From an uncultured Bacteroidales bacterium (GTDB taxonomy: Bacteria > Bacteroidota > Bacteroidia > Bacteroidales > Paludibacteraceae), in contig CALFTM010000085.1 in assembly GCA_937916355.1 (NCBI GenBank), positions 1 through 30,656 of the forward strand: a DNA stretch of 30,656 nucleotides, written 5' to 3'. Positions 1-7,273 of the stretch are shown piece by piece. The translations under genes were made by a program, and so were the position numbers. Below the pieces are notes generated by a model. The model was not told where the DNA came from. It did no database searches and worked only from the letters and a program-made list of their open reading frames with translations. Each line of letters begins with the position of its first letter. The stretch's first letter is position 1.

Positions 1-34
1 GACATGCTAAATATTGAAATCTTTTTTGAACCAT
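1..34 (-). CDS. 5' end of a second lipoprotein gene (partial, runs off the window)
   Basis: On the minus strand an ATG at 34 opens a reading frame that runs off the left edge and encodes MVQKRFQYLAC. This is identical to the first 11 residues of the lipoprotein at 3658-4611. The upstream bases are also nearly identical, including the promoter. I infer a paralogous lipoprotein whose signal peptide starts here. Only 11 residues are visible, so I cannot say whether it is intact, diverged or a remnant. Confidence 0.6.
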   Translation of the reverse strand, partial: MVQKRFQYLAC

Positions 35-69
35 AACTTATCGCCTATAACATTGTAAATACTTTTTCG

Positions 70-77
70 CAAATATA
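70..77 (-). promoter_or_regulatory. -7 box for the partial lipoprotein gene
   Basis: CAAATATA on the plus strand reads TATATTTG on the minus strand, a perfect Bacteroidota TAnnTTTG box, about 36 nt upstream of the ATG at 34. The equivalent box of the second copy (4647-4654) carries one substitution that keeps the consensus. No clear TTTG at -33 is seen. Confidence 0.6.
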
Positions 78-118
78 AAAAAAAGAGGCCGACTAAACAA
101 ACTTGTTAGACAGCTCTT
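77..118 (-). terminator. Probable intrinsic terminator reading leftward
   Basis: Read on the minus strand, AAGAG-CTG-T-CTAA pairs with TTAG-TC-GGC-CTCTT, giving about 12 pairs with one bulge and one mismatch. A run of eight T follows. It could end transcripts from the 665-3158 cassette or from the noncoding stretch 119-664. It directly abuts the promoter of the next gene, the same arrangement as at 4647-4695. Confidence 0.5.
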
Positions 119-410
119 GTGTGCCAAATATGACCCTTGTTTTGAACCTTATGGCACACACGGAGACCATTTCCTCAACTTAGAACTAGGTATATTTCCC
201 AAAAATACGATTTTGAGATTATGTAATTTGTTGGATATTAATCATCTATGTTCACACTTAAATTCATTTGTGACTATCATGTCTATATCATGATCCTTAG
301 TGTGTGCCAAATTTTTTGCATTATTCATATTTTATTTCTATTGCTCTATAATCCAATAATTTATGTTTCTGGTTGAAAAAGAAACAATCACAACTTATTT
401 CGTGTGCCAC
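118..410. repeat. Cluster of GTGTGCCA motifs in a gene-free stretch
   Basis: The stretch 119-664 has no convincing gene. It holds three direct copies of the octamer GTGTGCCA, starting near 119, 302 and 402, plus one inverted copy (TGGCACACA, 152-160). The copy at 118-126 and the inverted copy form a perfect 9-bp inverted repeat around a 25-nt spacer. Such groups of short direct and inverted sites are typical of recombinase or regulator binding regions, but no recombinase gene is in the window. Function unknown. Near 558-622 there is also a loose repetition of GTAC/CAGT words. Confidence 0.5.
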
Positions 411-664
411 GTAAACAACCCAAAACAATATGTTTTAGAAATTTTCGGTAAACATTTTTATGTCATTTTGTGCAATTCAGATTGTTTCCGTTTATGCTTT
501 TTTTAGACCTAATTTAAATTGATAATTTTTTTAAAATTTCTTCAGAAAAGATTCATTGAGGTACAATTATATCAGTTTAGTACAGTTTGGATATATAACA
601 AATAGACTGGACTGGTACACTTTTTTTCTTTTTAACACGAGCAAACATATTCAAAATATCCACA

Positions 665-1429
665 TCATTCTATGATGAAATATTTTCCATGATCAAATGA
701 TTTATGTTCGTTGTGGAATACATATCCCAGTTGATTTGATAAGCAAGTCGTTTTACCGATTACTTTATCAATATTATAATGAGAATGACCGAATATCCAA
801 AAGTCAATGTTGCTTTGTTCGATGAAATCCTTCAGTTCTACTATAAAGGCTCCGTTGGCATGGCTGTCAGCAAACTTCGGACATTGCATCAGATAGGAGG
901 GTACATGATGAGTGACCACAATCTTGCATCTCGATTTACTTTTATCAACCTCCTGCTTAATGAATTCCAGACAACGACGATGCTCCTGGTTGAAATCAGC
1001 AAAGGTCAGCAACTCTCCATTGTACATGATTCTACGAAAATCGCTAATCACCTGTTCGGTGTAATATGCCTCATTTAATGGAATCTCTGACCACAATGTG
1101 GAGACAATAATGTCAATGTCCTCTAGATGAATGACTGAATTGTAGTAGCAGTGAACGTTATGCCGAATTTCTAAAGAGAATCCATTTTTCAATGTGGCGA
1201 TGTCGTAATACTTGTAGAACTCATGATTACCCAAGCAGCATATGACATGCTTGTAGTTTTCAGAAGCCCAATCCCAGAAGGGGTGTTTGCTGTAATTGTC
1301 ATCACCCAGATAGCCAATATCACCAGCAAGCACCAATATGTCCCCTGTCACTAACAAGGGACTGTTCTTGAGGTATCGCCAGTTGTCGGCAAATTCAAGA
1401 TGAAGGTCTGATGCATATTGAATCTTCAT
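665..1429 (-). CDS. Calcineurin-like metallophosphoesterase
   Basis: A 254-residue protein with the full set of calcineurin-like phosphoesterase motifs: ASDLH (D8, H10), GDI (D37), GNHEF (N68, H69), THHVPS (around residue 173) and FGHSHYN. It is therefore expected to bind two metal ions and hydrolyse a phosphoester; the substrate cannot be read from the sequence. There is no signal peptide, so it should be cytoplasmic. Its ATG overlaps the stop codon of the upstream nucleotidyltransferase gene in an ATGA junction, showing translational coupling and a shared transcript. In that context it may act on RNA or nucleotide products made or used by the cassette, which is inference. A stand-alone housekeeping phosphoesterase is the alternative. 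Confidence 0.85.
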   Translation of the reverse strand: MKIQYASDLHLEFADNWRYLKNSPLLVTGDILVLAGDIGYLGDDNYSKHPFWDWASENYKHVICCLGNHEFYKYYDIATLKNGFSLEIRHNVHCYYNSVIHLEDIDIIVSTLWSEIPLNEAYYTEQVISDFRRIMYNGELLTFADFNQEHRRCLEFIKQEVDKSKSRCKIVVTHHVPSYLMQCPKFADSHANGAFIVELKDFIEQSNIDFWIFGHSHYNIDKVIGKTTCLSNQLGYVFHNEHKSFDHGKYFIIE

Positions 1430-2208
1430 GAACGTATTACAAATAGGTTTTCCAATTGTTTCAGCAAGTCTTCTACAAATTCAGGAGTTTGGTCCAATGA
1501 TTTTGCCAAAGGATTGGCGAGTTCTTCCCAATTGCTTCGGATAGACATGACAAACTCTTTCACACATTTAACGATAGACGAAGGTGCAGGAATTTCATCT
1601 TCCGTCATGATGACAACATTCTTGAGAACATCAGAACGATGCTTCCTGATGTCCTTTGAGTTTACATGCTTTCCGTTTTGCTTGTCCTGTATCAAGTTTA
1701 GGTATGCACGGGTTTTTAATGCAACCAATGCAGCTGAATCGGCATGTCGGATTTCGTCAGTTAACAGACTATGCTCGATAGTAAACTGATAGTAATCATC
1801 ATCCATAATTATGGCACTTAAGCTTGACTGCTCACCATCAATAGGCAATGGTTCGATGGTAAGTCCCTTGGGTTCTCCAAGTGCATCCGGATGTCGGGAC
1901 AGCAATTCAATCATTTCAGGAAAACCTGGATTCCCATCTACAAAACGATACATTTCGTATTTGGGTGATTCTCCTTCTTTTGCCTTGCTTTTTTCTGGCC
2001 GATATCCAGCTTCTCGAATGAATTGCCAAAAACGTTCACCATACTGAGGTGTCATTCGTTCAACAACAATAATCATGTCGATGTCATGGGTAGCACGAGG
2101 ACGTACTTCAGTACCACTCATTGTGATGTCACATGCAGTACCGCCAATAATAACATAATTGTCTGAGAAATCCTTAAATGCTTCTCTGTATTTATCTAAT
2201 CCTTCCAT
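1426..2208 (-). CDS. AbiEii-like nucleotidyltransferase
   Basis: A 260-residue protein whose first 50 residues carry the minimal nucleotidyltransferase signature: IIGGTA (GG at 22-23) followed by HDIDMII (D42, D44), the two metal-binding aspartates. Further on, VALKTRAYLNL resembles the lysine-containing helix of AbiEii/MenT-type proteins. These enzymes transfer a nucleotide to an RNA or protein target, and many are toxins of type IV toxin-antitoxin systems. The gene lies between a winged-helix gene, whose end it overlaps by 13 nt, and a metallophosphoesterase, whose start it overlaps by 4 nt. The order regulator-then-transferase fits AbiE-like pairs. Toxicity is inferred, not shown; a nucleotide-metabolism role is possible. 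Confidence 0.75.
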   Translation of the reverse strand: MEGLDKYREAFKDFSDNYVIIGGTACDITMSGTEVRPRATHDIDMIIVVERMTPQYGERFWQFIREAGYRPEKSKAKEGESPKYEMYRFVDGNPGFPEMIELLSRHPDALGEPKGLTIEPLPIDGEQSSLSAIIMDDDYYQFTIEHSLLTDEIRHADSAALVALKTRAYLNLIQDKQNGKHVNSKDIRKHRSDVLKNVVIMTEDEIPAPSSIVKCVKEFVMSIRSNWEELANPLAKSLDQTPEFVEDLLKQLENLFVIRS

Positions 2209-3158
2209 TTTAATTCATTTATTAAACGTTCTATTTCTCCTTCTACACGAGGATCATCATCGTCACGGAGTGATATGGCAAGAGAGAGTTTGTCAACCCA
2301 CTCATTGTCGTTTCCTAAAGGTGCAACTACAGGATATTTCCATACTTCAATCATGACATTGCCATCAAATTCGTTCATGTTATGAAGGACTTTTTCTGTT
2401 ATCAGACCTTGAAGTTCTTTCCTGCTCATCATTAGCATCAGAGAGTTCTCCGGATTCAGCCAAGTGTAATGGGATAAGGCATTGATGTTACATTTGGCAA
2501 ACGTTGATTCGGTAGCCAAGTAATCACAATATACACGTTTCTCTACAGGGTCTATTAAATAATCGGCAGCTTTGTCCCATAACTCTTTCCCTTTTGACGA
2601 GAATTGTATGATTTTACTCTTTGTACCCTCGGAAACTTTCTGGCAGAGTCCCAAGTCATTTAGGCAAGTCAATCCAAGTGTGATGCTCTCGTATGAGTAA
2701 GGCGACTTTTTTGATATATCCCTAGCAGACAATCCTTCAAGACTCTCCACCTGAAGATGATAGAGTAAAATGTATTGGGCAGTAGGAGTGAGCCTTTTTG
2801 CAGGTCGGCTCTTCCGTATACGCTCATTTGCGACCAACATAGGGAGGTTTGCGAACTTGTCTCCCATGACAAAAAACACATCCTTGTCTATAAGACGTTG
2901 ACGTTCATACGAAGGGGATGATTCGAGTATGAATACAACAGGATATCCCATTATGTCTGACACTCTGTTAGCCGTAATGGCGCATACTTTTGGGGATGGA
3001 TTTCCGTTTTTAGACTTAAGGAATATAAGTCTGATTCCACGGTATTCTCCATCAAAAAAATGATATGCCAATGAATCGCCAATAGTGATGCCCTTCAACT
3101 GCTTTTTGCTTAACGGTTGAAGTACTATCGCTCTTCCTAATATGCTCAGCTCTTTCAT
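2196..3158 (-). CDS. Winged-helix protein, AbiEi/MarR-like partner of the nucleotidyltransferase
   Basis: A 320-residue protein. The segment around 70-105 (PVVFILES, YERQRLIDKDVFFV) matches a Bacteroidales protein group I know as MarR-like regulators next to nucleotidyltransferases. Residues about 123-190 look like a winged helix: LTPTAQYILLYHL, then a recognition-type region (SARDISKKSPYSYESI) and a β-wing (SKIIQFSSKG). It is first in the cassette, with a TAnnTTTG promoter just upstream. In AbiE systems the equivalent gene encodes the antitoxin and autorepressor; I infer the same here. No clear operator palindrome was identified between 3160 and 3260. Confidence 0.65.
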   Translation of the reverse strand: MKELSILGRAIVLQPLSKKQLKGITIGDSLAYHFFDGEYRGIRLIFLKSKNGNPSPKVCAITANRVSDIMGYPVVFILESSPSYERQRLIDKDVFFVMGDKFANLPMLVANERIRKSRPAKRLTPTAQYILLYHLQVESLEGLSARDISKKSPYSYESITLGLTCLNDLGLCQKVSEGTKSKIIQFSSKGKELWDKAADYLIDPVEKRVYCDYLATESTFAKCNINALSHYTWLNPENSLMLMMSRKELQGLITEKVLHNMNEFDGNVMIEVWKYPVVAPLGNDNEWVDKLSLAISLRDDDDPRVEGEIERLINELKWKD

Positions 3159-3200
3159 TTAATTAAATTTGCTACATTTTAATGGTGTATTAAAACGATG

Positions 3201-3208
3201 CAAATATA
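3201..3208 (-). promoter_or_regulatory. -7 box of the toxin-antitoxin-like cassette
   Basis: CAAATATA on the plus strand reads TATATTTG on the minus strand, matching TAnnTTTG, 43 nt upstream of the ATG at 3158. The expected -33 TTTG is only weakly represented (a TGTG word near 3227). Confidence 0.6.
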
Positions 3209-3353
3209 GATAAAATAATCAAGATATCACATGTCTACATGATTGTTTTTTTTTGAAAAAAGCATTTATTAATATGTCTTTACACCTTTATGGTCAGAAT
3301 CTCGTCAATATTTGTGAGGTAATTGGCACTTCTGTTTTCAGGGGCTGATTGTT

Positions 3354-3557
3354 TTGTCTTGCATCATTGGTCTTTACGAAAATTTATTTTTATATATTTT
3401 GGCCCTTGCTTTTTCGTTGGCGTTTTTTATAGCTATTGGTGTGGGTCTGAAAAGAGAAAATCTGGATTTGAAGAAAATGGAGAAACTGTTCTTGAAACTT
3501 ATCGAAGGGAAAAAGATTGCAGATGCAGATAGCCGCGAAAAAGGGAATGACGCATGA
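3354..3557 (+). CDS. Possible small membrane protein (67 aa, TTG start)
   Basis: This lies in the gene-poor stretch 3159-3657. The frame starting at TTG 3354 encodes one strongly hydrophobic segment (residues about 10-31: LFLYILALAFSLAFFIAIGV), then a charged, amphipathic tail rich in K and E. That is a believable single-pass inner-membrane protein. Against it: there is no ATG, no good promoter or ribosome-binding site, and the frame is closed by a stop at 3315. It is convergent with the lipoprotein gene. No family recognised. Confidence 0.3.
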   Translation: MSCIIGLYENLFLYILALAFSLAFFIAIGVGLKRENLDLKKMEKLFLKLIEGKKIADADSREKGNDA

Positions 3558-3612
3558 TTATTCTGCACCAGACCAAGAAACAAAGGTGTTTCAGTTGGTA
3601 GTTGCATTTGTG

Positions 3613-3631
3613 GAGACGTGCAGAGACGTGC
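3613..3631. repeat. Short tandem GAGACGTGC pair
   Basis: GAGACGTGC occurs at 3613-3621 and again at 3623-3631, a 10-nt period, between the small reading frame and the end of the lipoprotein gene. Similar GAGACGTG words occur in dispersed intergenic repeats of Bacteroidota. Only this single pair is seen here, so significance is low. Confidence 0.4.
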
Positions 3632-3657
3632 GAGGTCACTGCAGTAAACTATTTGCA

Positions 3658-4611
3658 TCACTCTGCATCTTTCACCAAACGAACAGGGTATAGGTCGTCT
3701 CCGATATAACGTCTTGTCAGAGAGGCAATTTTACTTCCTGCAATGTTTTCGCTAAAATATATTATAGGGAAACCTATAGGGTCACAACGTCTCTTGTCGG
3801 ATGCCAAATACATTCCGATGTGCATATTGTTGTAGCCGATATTTGACGGGTGCTCTGTCTTTATTTGTCGATAAAAATGTCTTCTTAGACTTAAACCAGA
3901 GCCTAAATATAGCCATTCCTCTTCTTTAGAATCTTTGTAAATTTCCGGTATTTGTGCGACAACACCAAAAATGGATTTTGTATAACAAGATTCTTTGGAT
4001 ATTGAATCAGGAATATTAATAGCAAGTCCTGCGCACGGAAAGAAAACCGCACCAGCATCCTCCATCTTATTCCACTCTTCCGCATCGTAGATGTTGGTAT
4101 TCATGTCAGCAATATAATTATAATTATCTGCTCTAAAATCAAGGGGAAAAGCAGGGTTGAATCGGATGCCCGTCGTATCGAAATTGTCCGGCAAGATAAC
4201 CATGCCATGTTTACCCTGTACCGTTGCCATGGAGATGAGGTTTGAAGCGTTTTCTCTAATGTTTGTTAGGTAAAGCCACTCGTCTTGTGTGGGTAGTCTC
4301 CATCCATCTCCGACACTGTTGTTCAGCATTGAAGTGTCGTTTGCGAAATGTCCTACCCACTGCCCAATGGAGTCGTTGCTGTTGTCTGGGATGAAAATGT
4401 CCCACTGATTATCTGCAAAACGCCACCTTCCCGTTGAAGGTTGGTATTGCAGGTTGCCCGATGAGAAAATGATTTTCTTATCATCACTTACAGAGAAATA
4501 GTGTTTCCCCTTTATAGCAGAAGAGGGGTTAGAAGATTCTTGGCAAGCAGGAAGTAGTCCCACCAATAGCAACAAGAGACATGCTAAATATTGAAATCTT
4601 TTTTGAACCAT
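3658..4611 (-). CDS. Secreted lipoprotein of the Fibrobacter-type paralogous-domain family
   Basis: A 317-residue protein starting with a lipoprotein signal peptide: a basic start (MVQKR), a leucine-rich core and the lipobox LLPAC with the lipidated Cys at 23. It should be attached to the membrane by lipid. The mature part shows the pattern of a large Bacteroidota family: FSVSDDKKIIFSSGNLQYQP, GRWRFADNQWD, DGWRLPTQDEWLYL, and a C-terminal RRYIGDDLYPVRLV. In related proteins these stretches form a C-type-lectin-like or FISUMP-like domain of unknown ligand. The gene has its own promoter, which touches the serA terminator. Its first codons and promoter are duplicated at 1-84, so it belongs to a local paralogue set. 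Confidence 0.75.
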   Translation of the reverse strand: MVQKRFQYLACLLLLLVGLLPACQESSNPSSAIKGKHYFSVSDDKKIIFSSGNLQYQPSTGRWRFADNQWDIFIPDNSNDSIGQWVGHFANDTSMLNNSVGDGWRLPTQDEWLYLTNIRENASNLISMATVQGKHGMVILPDNFDTTGIRFNPAFPLDFRADNYNYIADMNTNIYDAEEWNKMEDAGAVFFPCAGLAINIPDSISKESCYTKSIFGVVAQIPEIYKDSKEEEWLYLGSGLSLRRHFYRQIKTEHPSNIGYNNMHIGMYLASDKRRCDPIGFPIIYFSENIAGSKIASLTRRYIGDDLYPVRLVKDAE

Positions 4612-4661
4612 AACTTATCGCCTATAACATTGCAAATACTTTTTCGCAAATGTAAAAAAAA
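4578..4661. repeat. 84-bp direct repeat, copy B
   Basis: Second copy of the repeat at 1-84, with two substitutions. It covers lipoprotein codons 1-11, the upstream region and the promoter. Identity stops at the A-tract where the serA terminator hairpin begins. Confidence 0.95.
4647..4654 (-). promoter_or_regulatory. -7 box of the lipoprotein gene
   Basis: CAAATGTA on the plus strand reads TACATTTG on the minus strand. A -33 element would fall inside the serA terminator hairpin (about 4674-4677), where no TTTG is present. The promoter is therefore fused to the end of the upstream operon. Confidence 0.55.
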
Positions 4662-4695
4662 CAGAGACAAGGAAACCCCCGTCTCTGTTTTTTTT
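4654..4695 (-). terminator. serA intrinsic terminator (bidirectional)
   Basis: ACAGAGAC (4661-4668) pairs perfectly with GTCTCTGT (4681-4688) around a 12-nt loop. The stem is extended by an A-run on one side and a T-run on the other, so both strands give a hairpin plus U-tract. It lies 17 nt after the serA stop codon. Confidence 0.9.
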
Positions 4696-4711
4696 ATGTG
4701 AATGCAAACAA

Positions 4712-5632
4712 TTACTTGTTCACTCTAAATCTTTCGTTACCGTCCTTCAAGAAACCAACGATTTGGTTTGCAGCAGCGATACCAGCGTTGATGTTAGCCT
4801 CTGCAGTCTGCGCTCCCATCTTCTTAGGAGTTGAGAAGTAGCGACCGGCGAATTTCTCTGCGAACTCTGCATTTGCTGCAGGCATGATGTCCGTCATGTA
4901 ACGGAAGTCAGCACGATCTTCCATCAACTTGATAACTTCAGGTTCATTGATGACCTCTTTACGGGCAGTGTTGATCAACATCGCACCCTTAGGCATCTTG
5001 TTCAAAAGTTCGTAGTTGATAGAGTTCTTAGTTTCTGCAGTTGCAGGGATGTGCAAAGAGACGAATTGGCAAGTCTCGTAAAGTTCTTCTGCAGATTTAA
5101 GAGCCTTAACGCCATCCTTTTCGATAACCTCAGCAGGGCAGAAAGCATCGAAAGCGTAGATTTCCATTCCGAAACCTTTTGCGACACGAGCCACATTGCG
5201 ACCCACATTACCGTATGCGTGGATACCCAACTTTTTGCCCATCAACTCCGTTCCGGAAGTGCCGTTGTAAAGGTTACGCACACCATAAACCATCATTCCC
5301 AAAGCCAATTCAGCCACAGCGTTGGCATTTTGACCCGGAGTATTCATGACACACACGTTCTTAGCGGTAGCAGCTGCCAAATCCACATTGTCGTAACCAG
5401 CACCTGCACGAACAACGATTTTCAAGTTCTTTGCAGCGTCAAGAACCTCTGCGTCAATGATGTCGCTACGGATGATGATCGCATCAGCGTCAGCCACAGC
5501 CTCCAACAATTGCTTCTTCTCTGTATATTTCTCCAACAAAACCAAATCATAGCCGGCAGCGTCGATAACCTCCTTAATGCCATCAATCGCAACCTTTGCG
5601 AATGGTTTTTCTGTTGCTACTAAAACTTTCAT
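4712..5632 (-). CDS. serA: D-3-phosphoglycerate dehydrogenase, short Bacteroidales type
   Basis: A 306-residue NAD-dependent 2-hydroxyacid dehydrogenase, the first enzyme of serine synthesis. Visible motifs are VVRAGAGYDNVD (R75), the nucleotide-binding loop AYGNVG (139-144) followed by an acidic strand end, and LINTARKEVINEPEV (219-233). It ends without the ACT regulatory domain of the long enterobacterial enzyme, so serine feedback control by that route is not expected. The usual TPHxG active-site His is replaced: the segment reads TPKKMGAQT (268-276), with Lys instead. The acidic partner motif is also altered (TDIMPAAN). From memory, this short His-less form is shared by Bacteroidetes and some protists. 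It is 37 nt after serC and clearly in one operon with it. Confidence 0.88.
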   Translation of the reverse strand: MKVLVATEKPFAKVAIDGIKEVIDAAGYDLVLLEKYTEKKQLLEAVADADAIIIRSDIIDAEVLDAAKNLKIVVRAGAGYDNVDLAAATAKNVCVMNTPGQNANAVAELALGMMVYGVRNLYNGTSGTELMGKKLGIHAYGNVGRNVARVAKGFGMEIYAFDAFCPAEVIEKDGVKALKSAEELYETCQFVSLHIPATAETKNSINYELLNKMPKGAMLINTARKEVINEPEVIKLMEDRADFRYMTDIMPAANAEFAEKFAGRYFSTPKKMGAQTAEANINAGIAAANQIVGFLKDGNERFRVNK

Positions 5633-5669
5633 ATTATTAGAATATCTTTATGTGAAAATTAGTATTCGA

Positions 5670-6752
5670 TTATTTAGCATATTTAGCCTCAAACTCCTTC
5701 ATGCAGTCAACCAACGCTTGCACGCTCTCGATTGGAAGCGCGTTGTAGCAAGAAGCACGGAATCCACCCACCAAACGGTGTCCCTTGATACCAACCATAC
5801 CCTTAGAAGTTGCGAATTTTGCGAACTCGTCAGCCAAATCAGCATACTCGTCTTTCATCACGAAGCAGATGTTCATGCGAGAGCGGTCTTCCTTGCGGGC
5901 AGTTCCCACGAACATTTTGCTGTTGTCGATTGCGTTGTAAAGCAACTCTGCTTTAGCGATGTTTCTACGCTCCATCTCTGCGATACCACCCTGTGCCTTG
6001 ATGTAGCGGAGGTTCAAAAGAGCGGTGTAGATTGGCAATACCGGAGGCGTGTTGAACATAGAGCCATTGTCAACATGAGTGCGGTAGTCCAACATGGTAG
6101 GAATCTGACGAGAAACTTTGCCAAGCAATTCGTTCTTCACGATGACGAAAGTCACACCTGCAGGAGCCAAATTCTTTTGCGCTCCACCATAGATCATGCC
6201 ATACTTAGAAACGTCGATCGGACGAGAGAAGATGTCAGAAGACATGTCCGCGATAACTGGGATTGGAGAGTCGATGTCCTCGAAAATCTCTGTACCGAAG
6301 ATAGTGTTGTTGCTTGTGATGTGCAAATAGTCTGCATCAGCAGGGATTTGGTAATCCTTACCAGCCTTAGGAACCCAGTTGAAGTTTTCGTTTGCAGAAG
6401 TCGCCACTTCAACTACCTCACCAAACATCTTAGCCTCTTTCATGGCCTTTTTTGCCCACACACCAGTGTTGACGTATGCAGCTTTTTTCTCCAAAAAGTT
6501 GAAAGGAACCATGCAGAATTCCAAGCTTGCTCCACCACCTAAGAAAATCACTGAATATCCTTCAGGGATGTTGAGAAGTTCTTTGAACAATGCCACAGCC
6601 TCATCTACCACTGGTTGGAAGTTTTTGGCGCGGTGGCTGATTTCCAAGATGGACAAACCATCATTTTCAAAATCCAATACTGCTTGTGCGGTTTGTTCAA
6701 TCACCTCTCTTGGGAGGATTGATGGTCCGGCGTTGAAATTATGTTTCTTCAT
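5670..6752 (-). CDS. serC: Phosphoserine aminotransferase
   Basis: A 360-residue fold-type I PLP enzyme that converts 3-phosphohydroxypyruvate and glutamate to phosphoserine (also used in pyridoxal phosphate synthesis in some bacteria). The start NFNAGPSILP and the ISHRAKNF segment are hallmark SerC motifs. GGGAS (72-76) binds the cofactor phosphate, and GGAQKNLAPAGV places the Schiff-base lysine at K193. The C-terminal GGFRASCYNALP motif is also present. It is first in the serC-serA operon, with a promoter about 85 nt upstream and an AGAAG ribosome-binding-like word just before the ATG. Full length for the family. Confidence 0.95.
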   Translation of the reverse strand: MKKHNFNAGPSILPREVIEQTAQAVLDFENDGLSILEISHRAKNFQPVVDEAVALFKELLNIPEGYSVIFLGGGASLEFCMVPFNFLEKKAAYVNTGVWAKKAMKEAKMFGEVVEVATSANENFNWVPKAGKDYQIPADADYLHITSNNTIFGTEIFEDIDSPIPVIADMSSDIFSRPIDVSKYGMIYGGAQKNLAPAGVTFVIVKNELLGKVSRQIPTMLDYRTHVDNGSMFNTPPVLPIYTALLNLRYIKAQGGIAEMERRNIAKAELLYNAIDNSKMFVGTARKEDRSRMNICFVMKDEYADLADEFAKFATSKGMVGIKGHRLVGGFRASCYNALPIESVQALVDCMKEFEAKYAK

Positions 6753-6800
6753 ATCTTCTAAATAGGTATTTAGTTTGACATTATTTATTTCTGTTTTTTT

Positions 6801-6846
6801 GCGTCATTTAAAAGAGGTATTCATTTAAAATGACGCTGCAAAATTA
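6801..6846 (-). promoter_or_regulatory. serC promoter and 5' leader hairpin
   Basis: CAAAATTA at 6839-6846 reads TAATTTTG on the minus strand, a perfect -7 box. Just downstream, GCGTCATTT (6801-6809) and AAATGACGC (6828-6836) form a perfect 9-bp stem whose inner TTTAAA words may pair further. The predicted start (about 6833-6835) puts this stem at the very 5' end of the mRNA. On the minus strand an A-run follows the stem rather than a T-run, so it is not a terminator; it may stabilise the 5' end. The rest of the 6753-7273 gap holds only AT-rich DNA and the pckG promoter. Confidence 0.55.
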
Positions 6847-7154
6847 CAATAATTTCCGTTAGAAAAAATTTTATTTCGTGTTTTTTTGTAAACGATTTGT
6901 TATTTGATGTAGTGTTTAAAAGCTAATTTTACTATATTTTGCTTACTTTTTGTATGAAAATACATTATTTTGCTTGCTTTTTGATATTGGAAAATCGAAA
7001 AAGTGCGGTTTTGCTTACTATTTGAAAGGTGAAAAATTTTTAGTTTTTTTCATGTTCCCCCTTGAAAATGTAAAAGTGTTAGTCTTATTTGGGCGTAAAA
7101 ATCTCCTATGGAAAGAGTGATGCTAAAAAAACGTTCAAAAAGAGGGTTTTCCTC

Positions 7155-7186
7155 TTTGAAAAAAAACTATTTTTTCACTATCTTTG
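7155..7186 (+). promoter_or_regulatory. pckG promoter (-33 TTTG, -7 TATCTTTG)
   Basis: TTTG at 7155-7158 is followed after 20 nt by TATCTTTG at 7179-7186, a full match to the Bacteroidota consensus. Transcription should begin near 7192, giving a leader of roughly 80 nt. Confidence 0.85.
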
Positions 7187-7273
7187 CACGGACTATTTTG
7201 AGGCATCTCACAAAGGTCTTGGTTGTAATAAAAATTTGATTTTTATAAAGATAATATTTTCAATAAATAAGTT

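Larger units (their letters stand above)
1..84. repeat. 84-bp direct repeat, copy A
   Basis: Positions 1-84 match 4578-4661 in the same orientation, at a constant offset of 4577, with two substitutions (T56/C4633 and A75/G4652). The repeat covers the first lipoprotein codons, the upstream region, the -7 box and the A8 run. It ends exactly where each copy enters a different terminator hairpin. The left boundary is unknown because the window begins inside it. Confidence 0.95.

Noticed and set aside
3374..3661. 95-codon minus-strand frame after the lipoprotein gene
   Set aside because: Overlaps the more plausible membrane-type frame in antisense and shows no domain features.
5577..6542. 321-codon plus-strand frame over serC and the serA start
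   Set aside because: Antisense shadow: it is His/Cys/Val rich, crosses two well-identified genes and has no promoter.
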